Of a stretch of 64,000 nucleotides of DNA, positions 25,099-35,600 are shown piece after piece. The translations under genes and the position numbers were made by a program. Source of the DNA: Sphagnum compactum (lineage: Eukaryota > Bryophyta > Sphagnopsida > Sphagnales); contig OZ234495.1 of the NCBI GenBank assembly GCA_965153455.1, forward strand, positions 20,518,875 to 20,582,874, read 5' to 3'. The notes under the pieces were generated by a model that saw nothing but the letters and a program-made list of their open reading frames with translations, was not told the DNA's origin and searched no databases. Numbering within the stretch: position 1 is the first letter of the stretch; each line of letters starts with the position of its first letter.

Positions 25099-26240
25099 TT
25101 ATCTTCTAGCTCCTGTAATGGCAGACTAAGATACTAAACTCCTCCGATAACCCATCACCCCACAAAGCTTCCACATAGATCCTTTCTCTGCCTCTGATCC
25201 TCTGAACTTGGTGCATGCTCAAGTTCACAAAAAGCCCTAATCTTAACGGAGCTTTGGATTCCTTAGCTCTTTCTGTGCACCTATTGTCAGGTGGATTTTA
25301 TCTATGGCATGGAAAAAATTCTCCATGAATGTTGGCATTTGTTAACAACCAAGTAAACACATCTGAATCCCATCCATTTATATTGACCTACTCATGCCCC
25401 ATTTGTTGAAACAATTCCAATGCCTTCTGCCTTGCCTACATTTCACATGTCCCAAGAGCATATTGTTGTTGAACACTCTCCAAACATCCTCAACCCTCCA
25501 ACATTTTCCACATCTGTCAACTGAGCCATTGCCCATAAAGACACCTAAATCCAATCTGCGTTCACTGATCTGCTCATGTACAAAAGTGAATGTGTTGGGA
25601 CTCATTGCTTCTCATGGCATTCGTTGGAAAGCCTTCTCATGTTGTCCATCCTTCACATGAATTTGTAAGCTTCATATTCCATGTAAAATTCCTCAATTTG
25701 CAACTGGAACCGGTGCAATTGCACAGCCATCTCTGCTATCACCCATCACAAGTTTCATCTGTACTCAAGAGTGCTCCATGTGTCTTCTTAGGCTTGATAT
25801 CCGGTACCTTCAATTTCCTATAACTAGAAATACAGATCAAGTTGATCAGCCATGTCTTTTCCACATCCCAAAGATATATGCACTATCATAAAAACATTGG
25901 CATCTTCCTCTTAGATAAGTGCTCAAGAATTTTGTCAATGCATACTGCAGTAAGTGTCTCTAGCCTACTGCTAAGGGTCTTAAAAGAGTTTCTACCAAAG
26001 TTCAGACCATGGCAAGCTAACAATAAAGAGATAGCAACAAGGTTGACACTGACAAGAGCGATGGCTCCATTGACATGTGAATTCCATGACAGGATAGATA
26101 TGTCCAATTACCATCTCTGATCTGTAATCCCACTGTTGCGAAGGATCCATGAAGAACTGCAGTGAGTTGAAAACAATAAGCTTGAAAGGAACAACACAAG
26201 AAAGCTTACAACTGGATTGATCTTGGAGTGGCACCTTTGT
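25099..26240 (-). repeat. inverted-repeat arm B, left copy (other half of the 3.3-kb element)
   Basis: This is the reverse complement of 29506-30661, with high identity over about 1.15 kb. The outer limit is near 'ttatcttctagctcc' (25099) and the inner limit is TTTGT at 26236-26240. It contains a decayed PPR fragment (minus strand) matching the one at 30085-30420. Confidence 0.93.
25345..25680 (-). pseudogene. PPR (PLS-type) gene fragment, copy in arm B left
   Basis: The minus-strand reading frame includes RRLDLGVFMGNGSVDRCGK, a degraded form of the common PPR phrase 'DVFVGNSLVDMYAKCG', then VEDVWRVFNNN and LGHVKCRQGRR. Frame breaks and the lack of a full repeat array mark it as a relic. PPR proteins act in organelle RNA processing; this copy cannot encode one. 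Confidence 0.7.
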
Positions 26241-27388
26241 TCCTATTCAGTGAACTATGGGGAAGAATTGCAATGTACTGCAGAAATTTTAGCCCGACAT
26301 GAAGTTATGAAGATATTCCCACCAGCCAGATTCAAAAGTTATGGCATTGATGAACAAGCAGTTGAAATCCTAGTCAACAGAGTCTTTTCTAGAATACAAT
26401 CATTGTACATGTTTGCAAACAGTGAAGTGTTTGCAATTAATTGTGATTGGAACTCATGGATAAATTGCTTTTCAGATCATAGCAAAGCAATGGGTGGAAT
26501 CCAAGTCTAGCATACCACACACTTATCTTGAAATGCTCAGATCAGCAATTGCATCATGTCCATGAAATTCATGTTCAAAATGGTTTCTGGTTTCCAAGCT
26601 TCAGGTTCTACTTGCCAAATAACGGTATAGATTACCTTAAGGTTCATGCTGCAAAAGTTGCAGTAATTTCTTAATTCCAAAAGCAGACTTAGGGCAGTTT
26701 CAGTTGTTAATTGCAGAATTTCACTCATAAGAATCCTGACATTGAGTTGTACAGACACAAAAAAAACAAGCTTTGACCTTTAAAGAATCCATGCATTTGT
26801 ACAAAAGCAAAATCATTGTATAAAAAGCATTAACAAGTTGTTCTAACAGGAAGTTTGACCAAGTTATTAAATCAATGAACTCAGACTGCCTGCAAATTTG
26901 GTAGTTATTCACAGAAACAAAAGGTGCTTTGAATATGAGTTCCATTGCACCAACAAATCAGTGTCCTAAGGAGCAAGGCGGCAGCATTTTTCTGTCCTCA
27001 GTGCATATGTTTGAGTGGTCAAACATAGATTGCTGCATCAATTGAGGTAGAAGATACTTGGAGGGAAACATTCAATTCCTAGCCCCATGTTGGAGGGAGA
27101 CAGAGACACATACCCCATCAAGTTCTCGCTGGTTGATTTTGCTTCCTTGGATACTATGGAGTACATTCAAAGATGCATCAACAGTGTATTTGATCTAAAG
27201 AACACAAACAAATGGACAATTCACATTTCTCAGTGTCTCTATGCCCAATCTTCACTATTCATGGAAAACAATGTACTTCATATTGCTTTCTGATTCTAGG
27301 GAAGGTGCCATCAGGGACTGGTAGATTTATTAATAGGAAATAAAAAGATGTAAAGGAAACAAATCACAAATTGGTGAATCATTACCTT
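26241..27388 (+). other. right flank of the inserted segment, candidate exon at 26241-26510
   Basis: From 26241 an open plus-strand frame reads NYGEELQCTAEILARHEVMK, then IFPPARFKSYGIDEQAVEIL, to a stop near 26510. Joined through one TTTGT to the left flank, the frame stays open back to a plausible acceptor (GTATAG) at about 15744. A second protein-like stretch (DTYPIKFSLVDFASLDTMEY) lies at 27105-27290. I recognise no family. This could be the 3' part of a gene broken by the insertion. Confidence 0.4.
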
Positions 27389-29148
27389 AGTAAAGCCCAT
27401 GGGTGAGGGATGTTCCAATATGTGGGTCTGGATTTGCCTTGTCCTAGGCCCCTTATTTTGAGAGTGTCCCCACTCTGGGCCTTTGCCGTACAAACAAGAG
27501 GGCCACATTACATGGGCTGTAATACATCTTTCAACCAAAAACAAGAGTATTTCATCATCCATATGTAATTCCCCAAAACAGTATTCATCAAACCTTGTAG
27601 TTTGTGCCCATTTTTTTAAAAATAAAATCAGCTACACTTCTTCAGTATCCTGGACAATAATCCATTTTGGTGCATGTTCAAGGTTTATGGGAATTCACCA
27701 GGTCTAGACTAGCTAGGGGAGTTAGGAATTGTTTGTGCCCCTCCGAAGTAGGGAAAAACAACCATTAGTTCCCCATGTATAGAATGTGAAGAATATTTCC
27801 AAAGACCCCAGGCCAGCCCCCAAACCCCAGTCATAGGAATATTCTAAAAAATTGTGAGCTGCTTCTTGCCCTTTGTTGGCCTTGCCGGCCAAGGCAAGGA
27901 TATTGTGTTTAGATTCATTTTAGAGTATAGTAGCTTAAGGGATTTTGACCCCTACGTAATAATAGGTCTATTTTTATATGAGGATTTCTGAAAGATGATA
28001 TTTTGGCTTGTGTTGAAACTTGAGATTGAATTTTTCTTTGTTTCTTTATTGTTGTTCATCTTGTGTTGCATGGCATTTTTTAGGCATGCGCGTGTGCTGT
28101 TGGTGTCTTAGCAATGAGGGCGCTTTTTGATATTTCTTGTAGGTTGTTGGTAGTGGAAAGATTGTGAGACACAAACAATAGCAGTGTGTGTTGTTGAGGA
28201 CGAAATCTTTTTATGAGTTCGTGGAGTTGTTGTGGTTTTGTCGTTGTTCCCATCATTAAGAAGAGATTACATGGTTTGGAGTTAGCGACGACAGGTCGGG
28301 CCTTGGGGGGTTTTTGTGGCTCCGAGCGAATGTGTGGGTTGGGACGTCATAGTTGAGAAAAGCTTGTCTCTATGCATGCCAAGTTTTTTGTTCGAGGTTC
28401 AATTTTGGAAAGCAACTAGGCTAGTGAAAAGTGGGGTGAGATCAGATTGTGAGAGCTTGCCGCAATTTCAAAAATGAAAGTGGAGCAATTTCTATGATCT
28501 GTCACCTCTCCAAACTAGGATACTCGCAGAGCAATTTCTATAATTTGTCACCTTCTCAAAACTAGGATACTCATAGAGCAATTTCTAAAATCTCTTACTT
28601 TCTCCAAACTACGATACTCACAGTTCTCATAGTCACCAGCAAGTTCCTAAGGTAAAAATCTATACTCAACATTGATGGTTTTTAAGGCAAATTCTGCATT
28701 CCCGAGGAAGCTTTAGGCTATGCATAACATTATACACGACGAAGACAAGATCAAAGAAGTAGGAGTTTGTGGAAGATCAAGTAAATCTATTTTGTGAAAA
28801 AAAAAATTCTTTCAAAAGTTTGTGGTATATGTTTGTGACCATCTAACTTGTAAACCCACACTTTCCCCTGGCAACATTTTTCTTACATACTCTCTATCAA
28901 TTTAGCTTTATAGGGTGTTTGTCAATTTTCCCTTTTATTGAATCAAAACACTTATTTTCAGTGCATTTTGTTCAAGGGTTTAGTATTTATTTATTTCCCC
29001 ATCCTCCTCTCTTCTGCACAAATGTGGGTGCTCAATCTTTTATTCCTTGAATTTCTTGAAGAACAGCTTTTGTCTAGTGCATTTCTCAGAATGAAAAGGC
29101 ATTTCTAATGTTCTAAAGGTTCTTTGGATATTGGCATAGGAGTTTACG

Positions 29149-29493
29149 ATGGGTTGGCATTCGACAGTGAATGTCATTTTGGTGTCACTGTTGGTCAGCA
29201 AAATGTGGTATGACATCATTCAGAGGTTGAAGGACGTAAATCAAAGGTTCAAAGACCGTAATCGGATTATGGAGAAGACGGGTGTCTTTGGATCAGACCT
29301 TTCTAACTTTCTGAGCACAATCCGAATTGGGCACCCAGTCAATGAACCTTGCAACACACAATATGTGACAAATGATGATATTGCCAGTAGCAATAGCAAG
29401 ATGATGGTGAAGGTGAAGACACCCCAAGCCCGTCACTTCCGCATTCATGCAACTAAAGGGCCCCTCCCAACCTATGGTGTGGAGCCAAGATGA
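29149..29493 (+). other. 114-codon open frame, probably not a conserved gene
   Basis: It starts MGWHSTVNVILVSLLVSKMW and ends PLPTYGVEPR. The copy at 15783-16127 (minus) is open too, with 8 nucleotide differences in 345: six replacements (G17S, N24I, G42E, G66E, P95R and C108Y between copies) and two silent. A 3:1 ratio is about what unconstrained drift gives. No domain is recognised; a short hydrophobic stretch lies at residues 8-16. Confidence 0.3.
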
Positions 29494-30084
29494 AATTCCC
29501 CATCTACAAAGGTGCCACTCCAAGATCAACCCAGTTGTAAGCTTTCTTGTGTTGTTCCTTTCAAGCTTATTGTTTTCAACTCACTGCAGTTCTTCATGGA
29601 TCCTTCGCAACAGTGGGATTACAGATCAGAGATGGTAATTGGACACATATCTATCCTGTTGTGGGAATTCACATGTCAATGGAGCCATTGCTCTTGTCAG
29701 TGTCAACCTTGTTGCTATCTCTTTATTGTCAGCTTGCCATGGTCTGAACTTTGGTAGAAACTCTTTTAAGACCCTTAGCAGTAGGCTAGAGACACTTACT
29801 GCAGTATGCGTTGGCAAAATTCTTGAGCACTTATGTAAGAGGAAGATGCCAATGTTTTTATGATAGTGCATATATCTTTGGAATGCGGAAAAGACCTGGC
29901 TGATCAACTTGATCTGTATTTCTAGTTGTAGGAAATTGAAAGGTACCGGATATCAAACCCAAGAAGACACATGGAGCACTCTTGAGTACAGATGAAACTT
30001 GTGATGGGTGATAGCAGAGATGGCTGTGCAATTGCACCAGTCCCAGTTGCAAATTGAAGAATTTTACATGGAATATGAAGCTTA

Positions 30085-30420
30085 CAAATTCATGTGAAGG
30101 ATGGGCAACATGAGAAGGCAATGCAACTTTTCCAACGAATGCCATGAGAAGCAATGAGTCCCGACACATTCACTTTTGTACATGAGCAGATCAGTGAAGG
30201 CAGATGGGATTTAGGTGTCTTTATGGGCAATGGCTCAGTTGACAGATGTGGAAAATGTTGGAGTGTTGAGGATGTTTGGAGAGTGTTCAACAACAATATG
30301 CTCTTGGGACATGTGAAATGTAGGCAAGGCAGAAGGCATTGGAATTGTTTCAACAAATGGGGCATGAGTAGGTCAATATAAATGGATGGGATTCAGATGT
30401 GTTTACTTGGTTGTTAACAA
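30085..30420 (+). pseudogene. PPR (PLS-type) gene fragment in intact element
   Basis: It reads KDGQHEKAMQLFQRMP, then a stop, then AMSPDTFTFV and GRWDLGVFMGNGSVDRCGK, then VEDVWRVFNNN and LGHVKCRQGRR. The phrases match the PPR consensus (HGQHEKALxLFQxMQ; DVFVGNSLVDMYAKCG) but with in-frame stops and shifts. It is a relic without a complete motif series. Confidence 0.72.
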
Positions 30421-30661
30421 ATGCCAACATTAATGGAGAATTTTTTCCATGCCATACATAAAATCCACCTGACAATAGGTGCACAGAAAGAGCTAAGGAA
30501 TCCAAAGCTCTGTTAAGATTAGGGCTTTTTGTGAACTTGAGCATGCACCAAGTTCAGAGGTTCAGAGGCAGAGAAAGGATCTATGTGGAAGCTTTGTGGG
30601 GATGATGGGTTATCGGAGGAGTTTAGTATCTTAGTCTGCCATTACAGGAGCTAGACGATAA

Positions 30662-32689
30662 AGGTAATTGAACATCAATCTTGTCAAAATTCACATGTCA
30701 GTGGAACTATAACTCTTAGCGGTGTCAATCCTTTTGCTCTCTTGGTTGCTATCCTGCCATCATCTAAGCTTCAGCATAAATTATTTTCAGATTGCTCTAT
30801 TGGGACAGGAGTGGTACACATTGGAGAATGTAAGTAAATGAAATATTTTGTGACAAAATTCTCTTGGTGACAAGGTCATTGTGGCTAAATTCTCTCTTCT
30901 TATGACAGTGTTCATGCCTGGATGTGGATAATGGTTTGCCAATCAGGGATTTCTAGTTGTAGGCAAATGAATGGTACCCAAACTTCAAATAGAAGAACTG
31001 ACTGGAAGTGTTCATGAAAAGCCATACAGAGCGGTTGCAATTCTGATGTCTATGTGGGGAATAGCTTCGATTTTCTGAACAGCCAAATATGAAAGGAAAT
31101 CATGCTTGAATTGAATGGTAAGCCTCCAAGTGTTACAACATTCTCAACTAATTTGAATTTTCAGCACCAGAAATCACTTAAAAATCAATATCTCCCACAT
31201 TCTGAATCCAAACTTACCAAATAAATTCCATTAAATCCTGCTCATCAAGATCTTTCCAACAACACCAAAGGCACATTCCAATTCCTCTGAAATTTTCAGC
31301 TACGATTTAATTTAACCTTCAGTGAAGAAATCATTCAATATTCAAGAACTTTTGCACCGCAAGTCCAAACGTCATGGAACCAAGCCCATGCACCGTTCCT
31401 CGTTGAGAGCTTTCCAAAGACACCAAGAACACTATGTGAAGCATCCCGGCTTGGTGGATCTCATAACTACAAAACAAAACAGAACAAACTACCTTCCTTC
31501 ATAGATAGATAGATAGTTATGACATCTTGAAAGATTTTGGTTTTTTTTAGAGGATTTTTTGAAGATTACATTTTTGCATGGTGGATTATTTGAGATTTTT
31601 TAATTCTTCTTTTGCCTTACGATACCTTTTAATGTAAATGGCAAGGCCACAGTGTTGCACACCCCTTGTTCAATAAGGGTATTCTTATCACCACAGGCCA
31701 AGGATCACAAGTGTTTGAGAATATTCTATACGAGGGGTATTGGCCAGTTGTAGTGCCATCGCATATGATCTCCATTAACCTCCCAACCTCAGTTAAACTT
31801 CACAAGAGGATAACTTGCAAGAGGGCACCTTGGATAGGTATCCGACTAGTTGCCTTTTCCATTCAACTAGTTTAAACCCAGGCTGCCATGAATTCATAGA
31901 AATAAACTCCAGAGAAAATGAGGGTGAGAGAAAACCTTAATAATGAGACGATTGCTAAAAAGATGCAAGATGACAAGTGCATAGATTGCGCAGGTTAGCT
32001 TTTGCTCAAGAAAAAGGCAATTGAAATGATCTCTTTCTCATATTCTGCTCAATTTGAAAGAGAAGAATGACAAAAATGAACACATCTTTGTCTTGATAGC
32101 CCTCCCTGGTACCGAAGGGAAGGTTGTCATGTCATAGAGTGGGTTATGGCCTTCACATAAACAGTATTTCTCTTTGCTCAGCTTGCACAGATGTGTTCTG
32201 GTGAAGGGGATGTTCTTGGACAGACAACCACCAAAATAACTAAGGATTGTAAGTCAAGTAACATGACTAGGCTGATTTTGTCTATGGCAGTCATTTGAAG
32301 CATGCAAACTGCTATCTATTCAATCTCACAATCTAGATGACATTCACCAACTTTAGTCTGATATTCTGAAGATGTCAACAGGAAGAAACTCAAAGGTAGG
32401 CTGAGCGCCCTCTCTGCACACGTGTGCAAAAAAGGAGTTTGTGTGAACCTCTTAGACCTCAAGTTCATCAACAAGTTGTGCCCTCCTCCTTGCTCCATAT
32501 TCTGTCAATGTCCCACACAGCTTGCAGGCCTGGGACAAAAAGAACTCCTTTGTTCAGGGATTCTGTTTTTCCATATTCTTCAATCCTTTTGTCAGAAGAT
32601 AAAGCACAATGGCCAGCAAAGTGCTGCACAGTTAAGCTTGTTGTTCACATGGTATGTTTATTCCACAGTATTATTTTCCAATGTTGTAT
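30662..32689. other. spacer between the intact element and the VAL-like gene
   Basis: No exon chain was seen. About 31140-31510 contains 'ctgaaattttcagctacgat' and a 60-codon open frame (31322-31504) of unclear nature, followed by a GATA microsatellite (31502-31516). It may be retroelement-derived, but no protein domain is visible. Confidence 0.45.
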
Positions 32690-35600
32690 TTACTCCATTA
32701 CAGATTGGTAGTGAGATAAGGGAGAGAGCAAGAGAGAGAGAGAGAGAGAGTACAATGTAGGGTGTAATGAGAAACAGACCTGTGCTGCAGAGCCTATGAA
32801 AATCTCACAGCCTGCACACAACTGATGACCTTTCCCTGCTCCAGAGGGTATATATGATGATGATCTCCGTGCAGATACTGCACATGGTTCACGAAGACAA
32901 TCTTGTTGTAGATGGGGCACCCAGCTGCTCCCCAGTGTGTATTTGAAACCATTCTTTTCCACTCGCGAATTTCCACTCAAATTGATACATCCAGTAAGAC
33001 TATTCCTCCTGGACTCCTCAACTGGAGGAGCACTGGTCTTGACTGACAGGAGAGCCTCTCTTGCAACACACTCATCATCCTCGTGTACTACTAAAGAGGT
33101 CAACTCAGGAGTTGCCATTTCTGAATACTCCTGCTCATCCAAAAAATGTTGTGCTGGCAAATCATCGTGTTCTTCTTCTTGGCTATCAATCACTGCCTCT
33201 GCATGTTCCAGTCCATTATGGTCTCACTAAAAATGTCATAGAATCACTGCAACAATTCTGCAATGTTTGAAAGGAACACCAGTCTCTCTTTCCAGTTACC
33301 GGTATAATATATCTAGTGTCATCTGGAATGGTGGCAGTGCTTAGTAACACATCCTGCACAAGTAGTGCAGAAAAATCCTTGATTGACCCTATCCTCACCA
33401 TCTCTCAAAGTAAAGAAGGACCATAACATCCTTGCATGGAAATTATACGGATCAAGATCTTCCACCTATACAAAGGATGAGCTTTTGAATTGAATTTCTG
33501 CACTTTCAAGTCTTTTAGTCCAGGCTTGCAGAGCACTACAATGAGCAGAAAAGTTGCTACAAAAGTTTGTGAGTTGATGATGGTACTTGCCTTGTTGTAA
33601 CGGAAACCCTAGCAATTGTTCAATCTTGTCATCACTCAACTCCTGAGGTGTGTTGCAGTGAGATCTATCAAGCCAAATCAAACAGGTTATGGTCATTACT
33701 GCTACAGCTTCTCACACAAACACATCTAACTTGAAAACGATGTATGCACATCAAAGATCAACATGTATCTCTTGATCTCTCCCTGTACATTATTATAGCA
33801 TTGCAAGCTACAAGTCTTGAGAGAGGCTCCTGCTCTGGCAAGCAAAACTTTGTCTGACAACTCAGTTCCAACATTTACTAACCTTTCAGGATCTTTAATA
33901 TTATTGGAACATATCCATGGGGAAGGCACAAATGTGTCGGAGGAAAGTCTTCTCCAGCTGCCACAGTTGTCGCACATCACCCATTTGTCACCTCCCCTGG
34001 ACAGTATTATGAGTAGAGATCCAGTAAGCTATTCAATGGAAAATGTGGCAGCTTGATAATCAGTATACACAGATAGAAGAGTGAGTAAAAAGCACTGGGG
34101 ATTTGAGGTGAAAATGACAGAAAGAATGTCAAAGCTTACCTACAAAGATCAGAGCTGAAGAAAGTTCGCTTGGTAAGAACAGGAGCTTCCTGCATCCACA
34201 ACAGTCATTTTCCCTTCATTTTGCATTTAAGTCTCGAGTTGCGGACCACTTCCCACCCACTTACAAAGTATGAGTGGAACAATTTCTTTACCCCAACATC
34301 GGCAAGTATTTGGAATCCATAGACAAAAGGTTGAGTCATGCAAACAGAGAAGGAATGAGCAAACTGTGTGCTAGTTCTACTCAGTTTGTAGAGTAATCCA
34401 GAGTCTTGTTAGAGCCACCTTATATTCTTCAAAGTCATGGCCCTCAATAGTCACAATTGTTGGTAAAACACCAGGAAGTGGCTGGAGTAGACCATGCATT
34501 TCCTCCCATTCAATATATTCCTCAGCATACTCTCGAAGCCTCTTCCATTTTGAGCTGAGGGGCCCAGATGTCCTGCTATCCATGTGCTGCATTACCTGTG
34601 ATTTAGTGTCTTGTCTCCCTGCTGCTTTTTCCCCTACAAGCGCTTCCCCTGGTGCCAATTGATCAATTACATTTGTCCCATGAGCAAAAAAAGAAGGGGA
34701 CTCCTTTCTCCGTTTTCGTTTGGTGAAGACTCTGTCTAAGCTATTCACATGGTCTGCACCATACAATCTGAGTTCATTTCTTGGTGCTAGAAGGGCAGAC
34801 TTCTGGTCACCAACACAACCACTCCCATGTTCGCTTGATGATGGCAAATAATCAGGGTCATTCATCGAGGTGGCAGGGGTTGCAGCAGCTTGATCATACT
34901 GCACATCACACATGGACAAGCTAACATGAGGAAGGTTGCTTTGAAAGTTTAGATCGGGTTTCATCACTACAACTTGCAATACACATAAGCATATTGAACT
35001 AGCTTGTGTGCAAGGGGCACATGCTCAATGTGTTAGTTCTGCCAAAGAGCACGAAGGACAGGTTAGGTCAAGTGTGTCAAACCTTTGAAGCTACAGAATT
35101 CTGTTTGCGATATCCCATAAACAGCGTCCCTTGGGGTTCTATCCTGCTGAAATAAACTGCATCATCACTCTCTCAGTCTGTGTGAGGGTCAAGAGTTGGC
35201 ATATTCTGATACAAAAGGGTGCTCAGTACCTTAACCTGGACTCTACTGCAACACAGTATTCTATAGCAGCTAGATCCTCATGCTTAAGTAAATGAATCAG
35301 AACAAACTAACAGCACATTTTTTAATATTAAATCACACAGGATGGCAGCAACACTACAAGATTACAGCGAGATGCATTTCTCCCTTGTCAAAGCCGTGTT
35401 TCTAGATTGAAAAGAACTTCACTCTCTAACAAATTTGCAATAGGGTTTGTCAATAATGTCTACTCTTTGTCCAGGTGAAGGATGTCATCCTTCAAGAAGC
35501 AGGCTACACATGGAAACACTTACAGTCTCTAACATTCATGATACATCCTTTGCCTGGACAAGGAGTACTAGAGGGATATTAGCCTCCTGGAACTGCAAGA

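Larger units (their letters stand above)
15766..26240. mobile_element. 10.5-kb segment with the structure of an integrated DNA circle
   Basis: The left end (15766) continues into arm A and the right end (26240) finishes arm B. In the intact element at 27389-30661 (opposite strand) arms A and B are adjacent and share ACAAA/TTTGT at 29506-29510. Here the ends meet only if the segment is closed into a circle. TTTGT stands at both ends (15766-15770 and 26236-26240). This is the product expected when a circle recombines once with a chromosomal TTTGT. It carries the plastid-protein gene at 23039-24435. No integrase or transposase was seen inside. An alternative is tandem duplication followed by two deletions ending at the same site. 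Confidence 0.6.
27389..30661 (+). repeat. intact 3.3-kb element (arms A and B adjacent)
   Basis: This is the unbroken reference copy. Its 5' 2.1 kb matches 15766-17872 inverted, its 3' 1.15 kb matches 25099-26240 inverted, and the halves meet at ACAAA 29506-29510. A 114-codon open frame (29149-29493) lies in the first half and a PPR relic in the second. I see no terminal repeats, transposase or reverse transcriptase, so it is better called a duplicated genomic segment than a named transposon. Confidence 0.9.

Noticed and set aside
15766-26240. A classical transposon with terminal inverted repeats and a target-site duplication
   Set aside because: The ends are two halves of one element, not inverted repeats of each other, and no transposase is visible. 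The TTTGT is also part of the element itself.
29149-29493. Calling the 114-codon frame a novel conserved gene
   Set aside because: Differences between the two copies are mostly amino-acid-changing and no family is recognised.
33726-33980. CW zinc finger seeming to lack its fourth cysteine
   Set aside because: The open frame runs into an intron. With the GT-AG junction 33883/33664 the next exon supplies SHCNTPQELSD, so all four cysteines are present.
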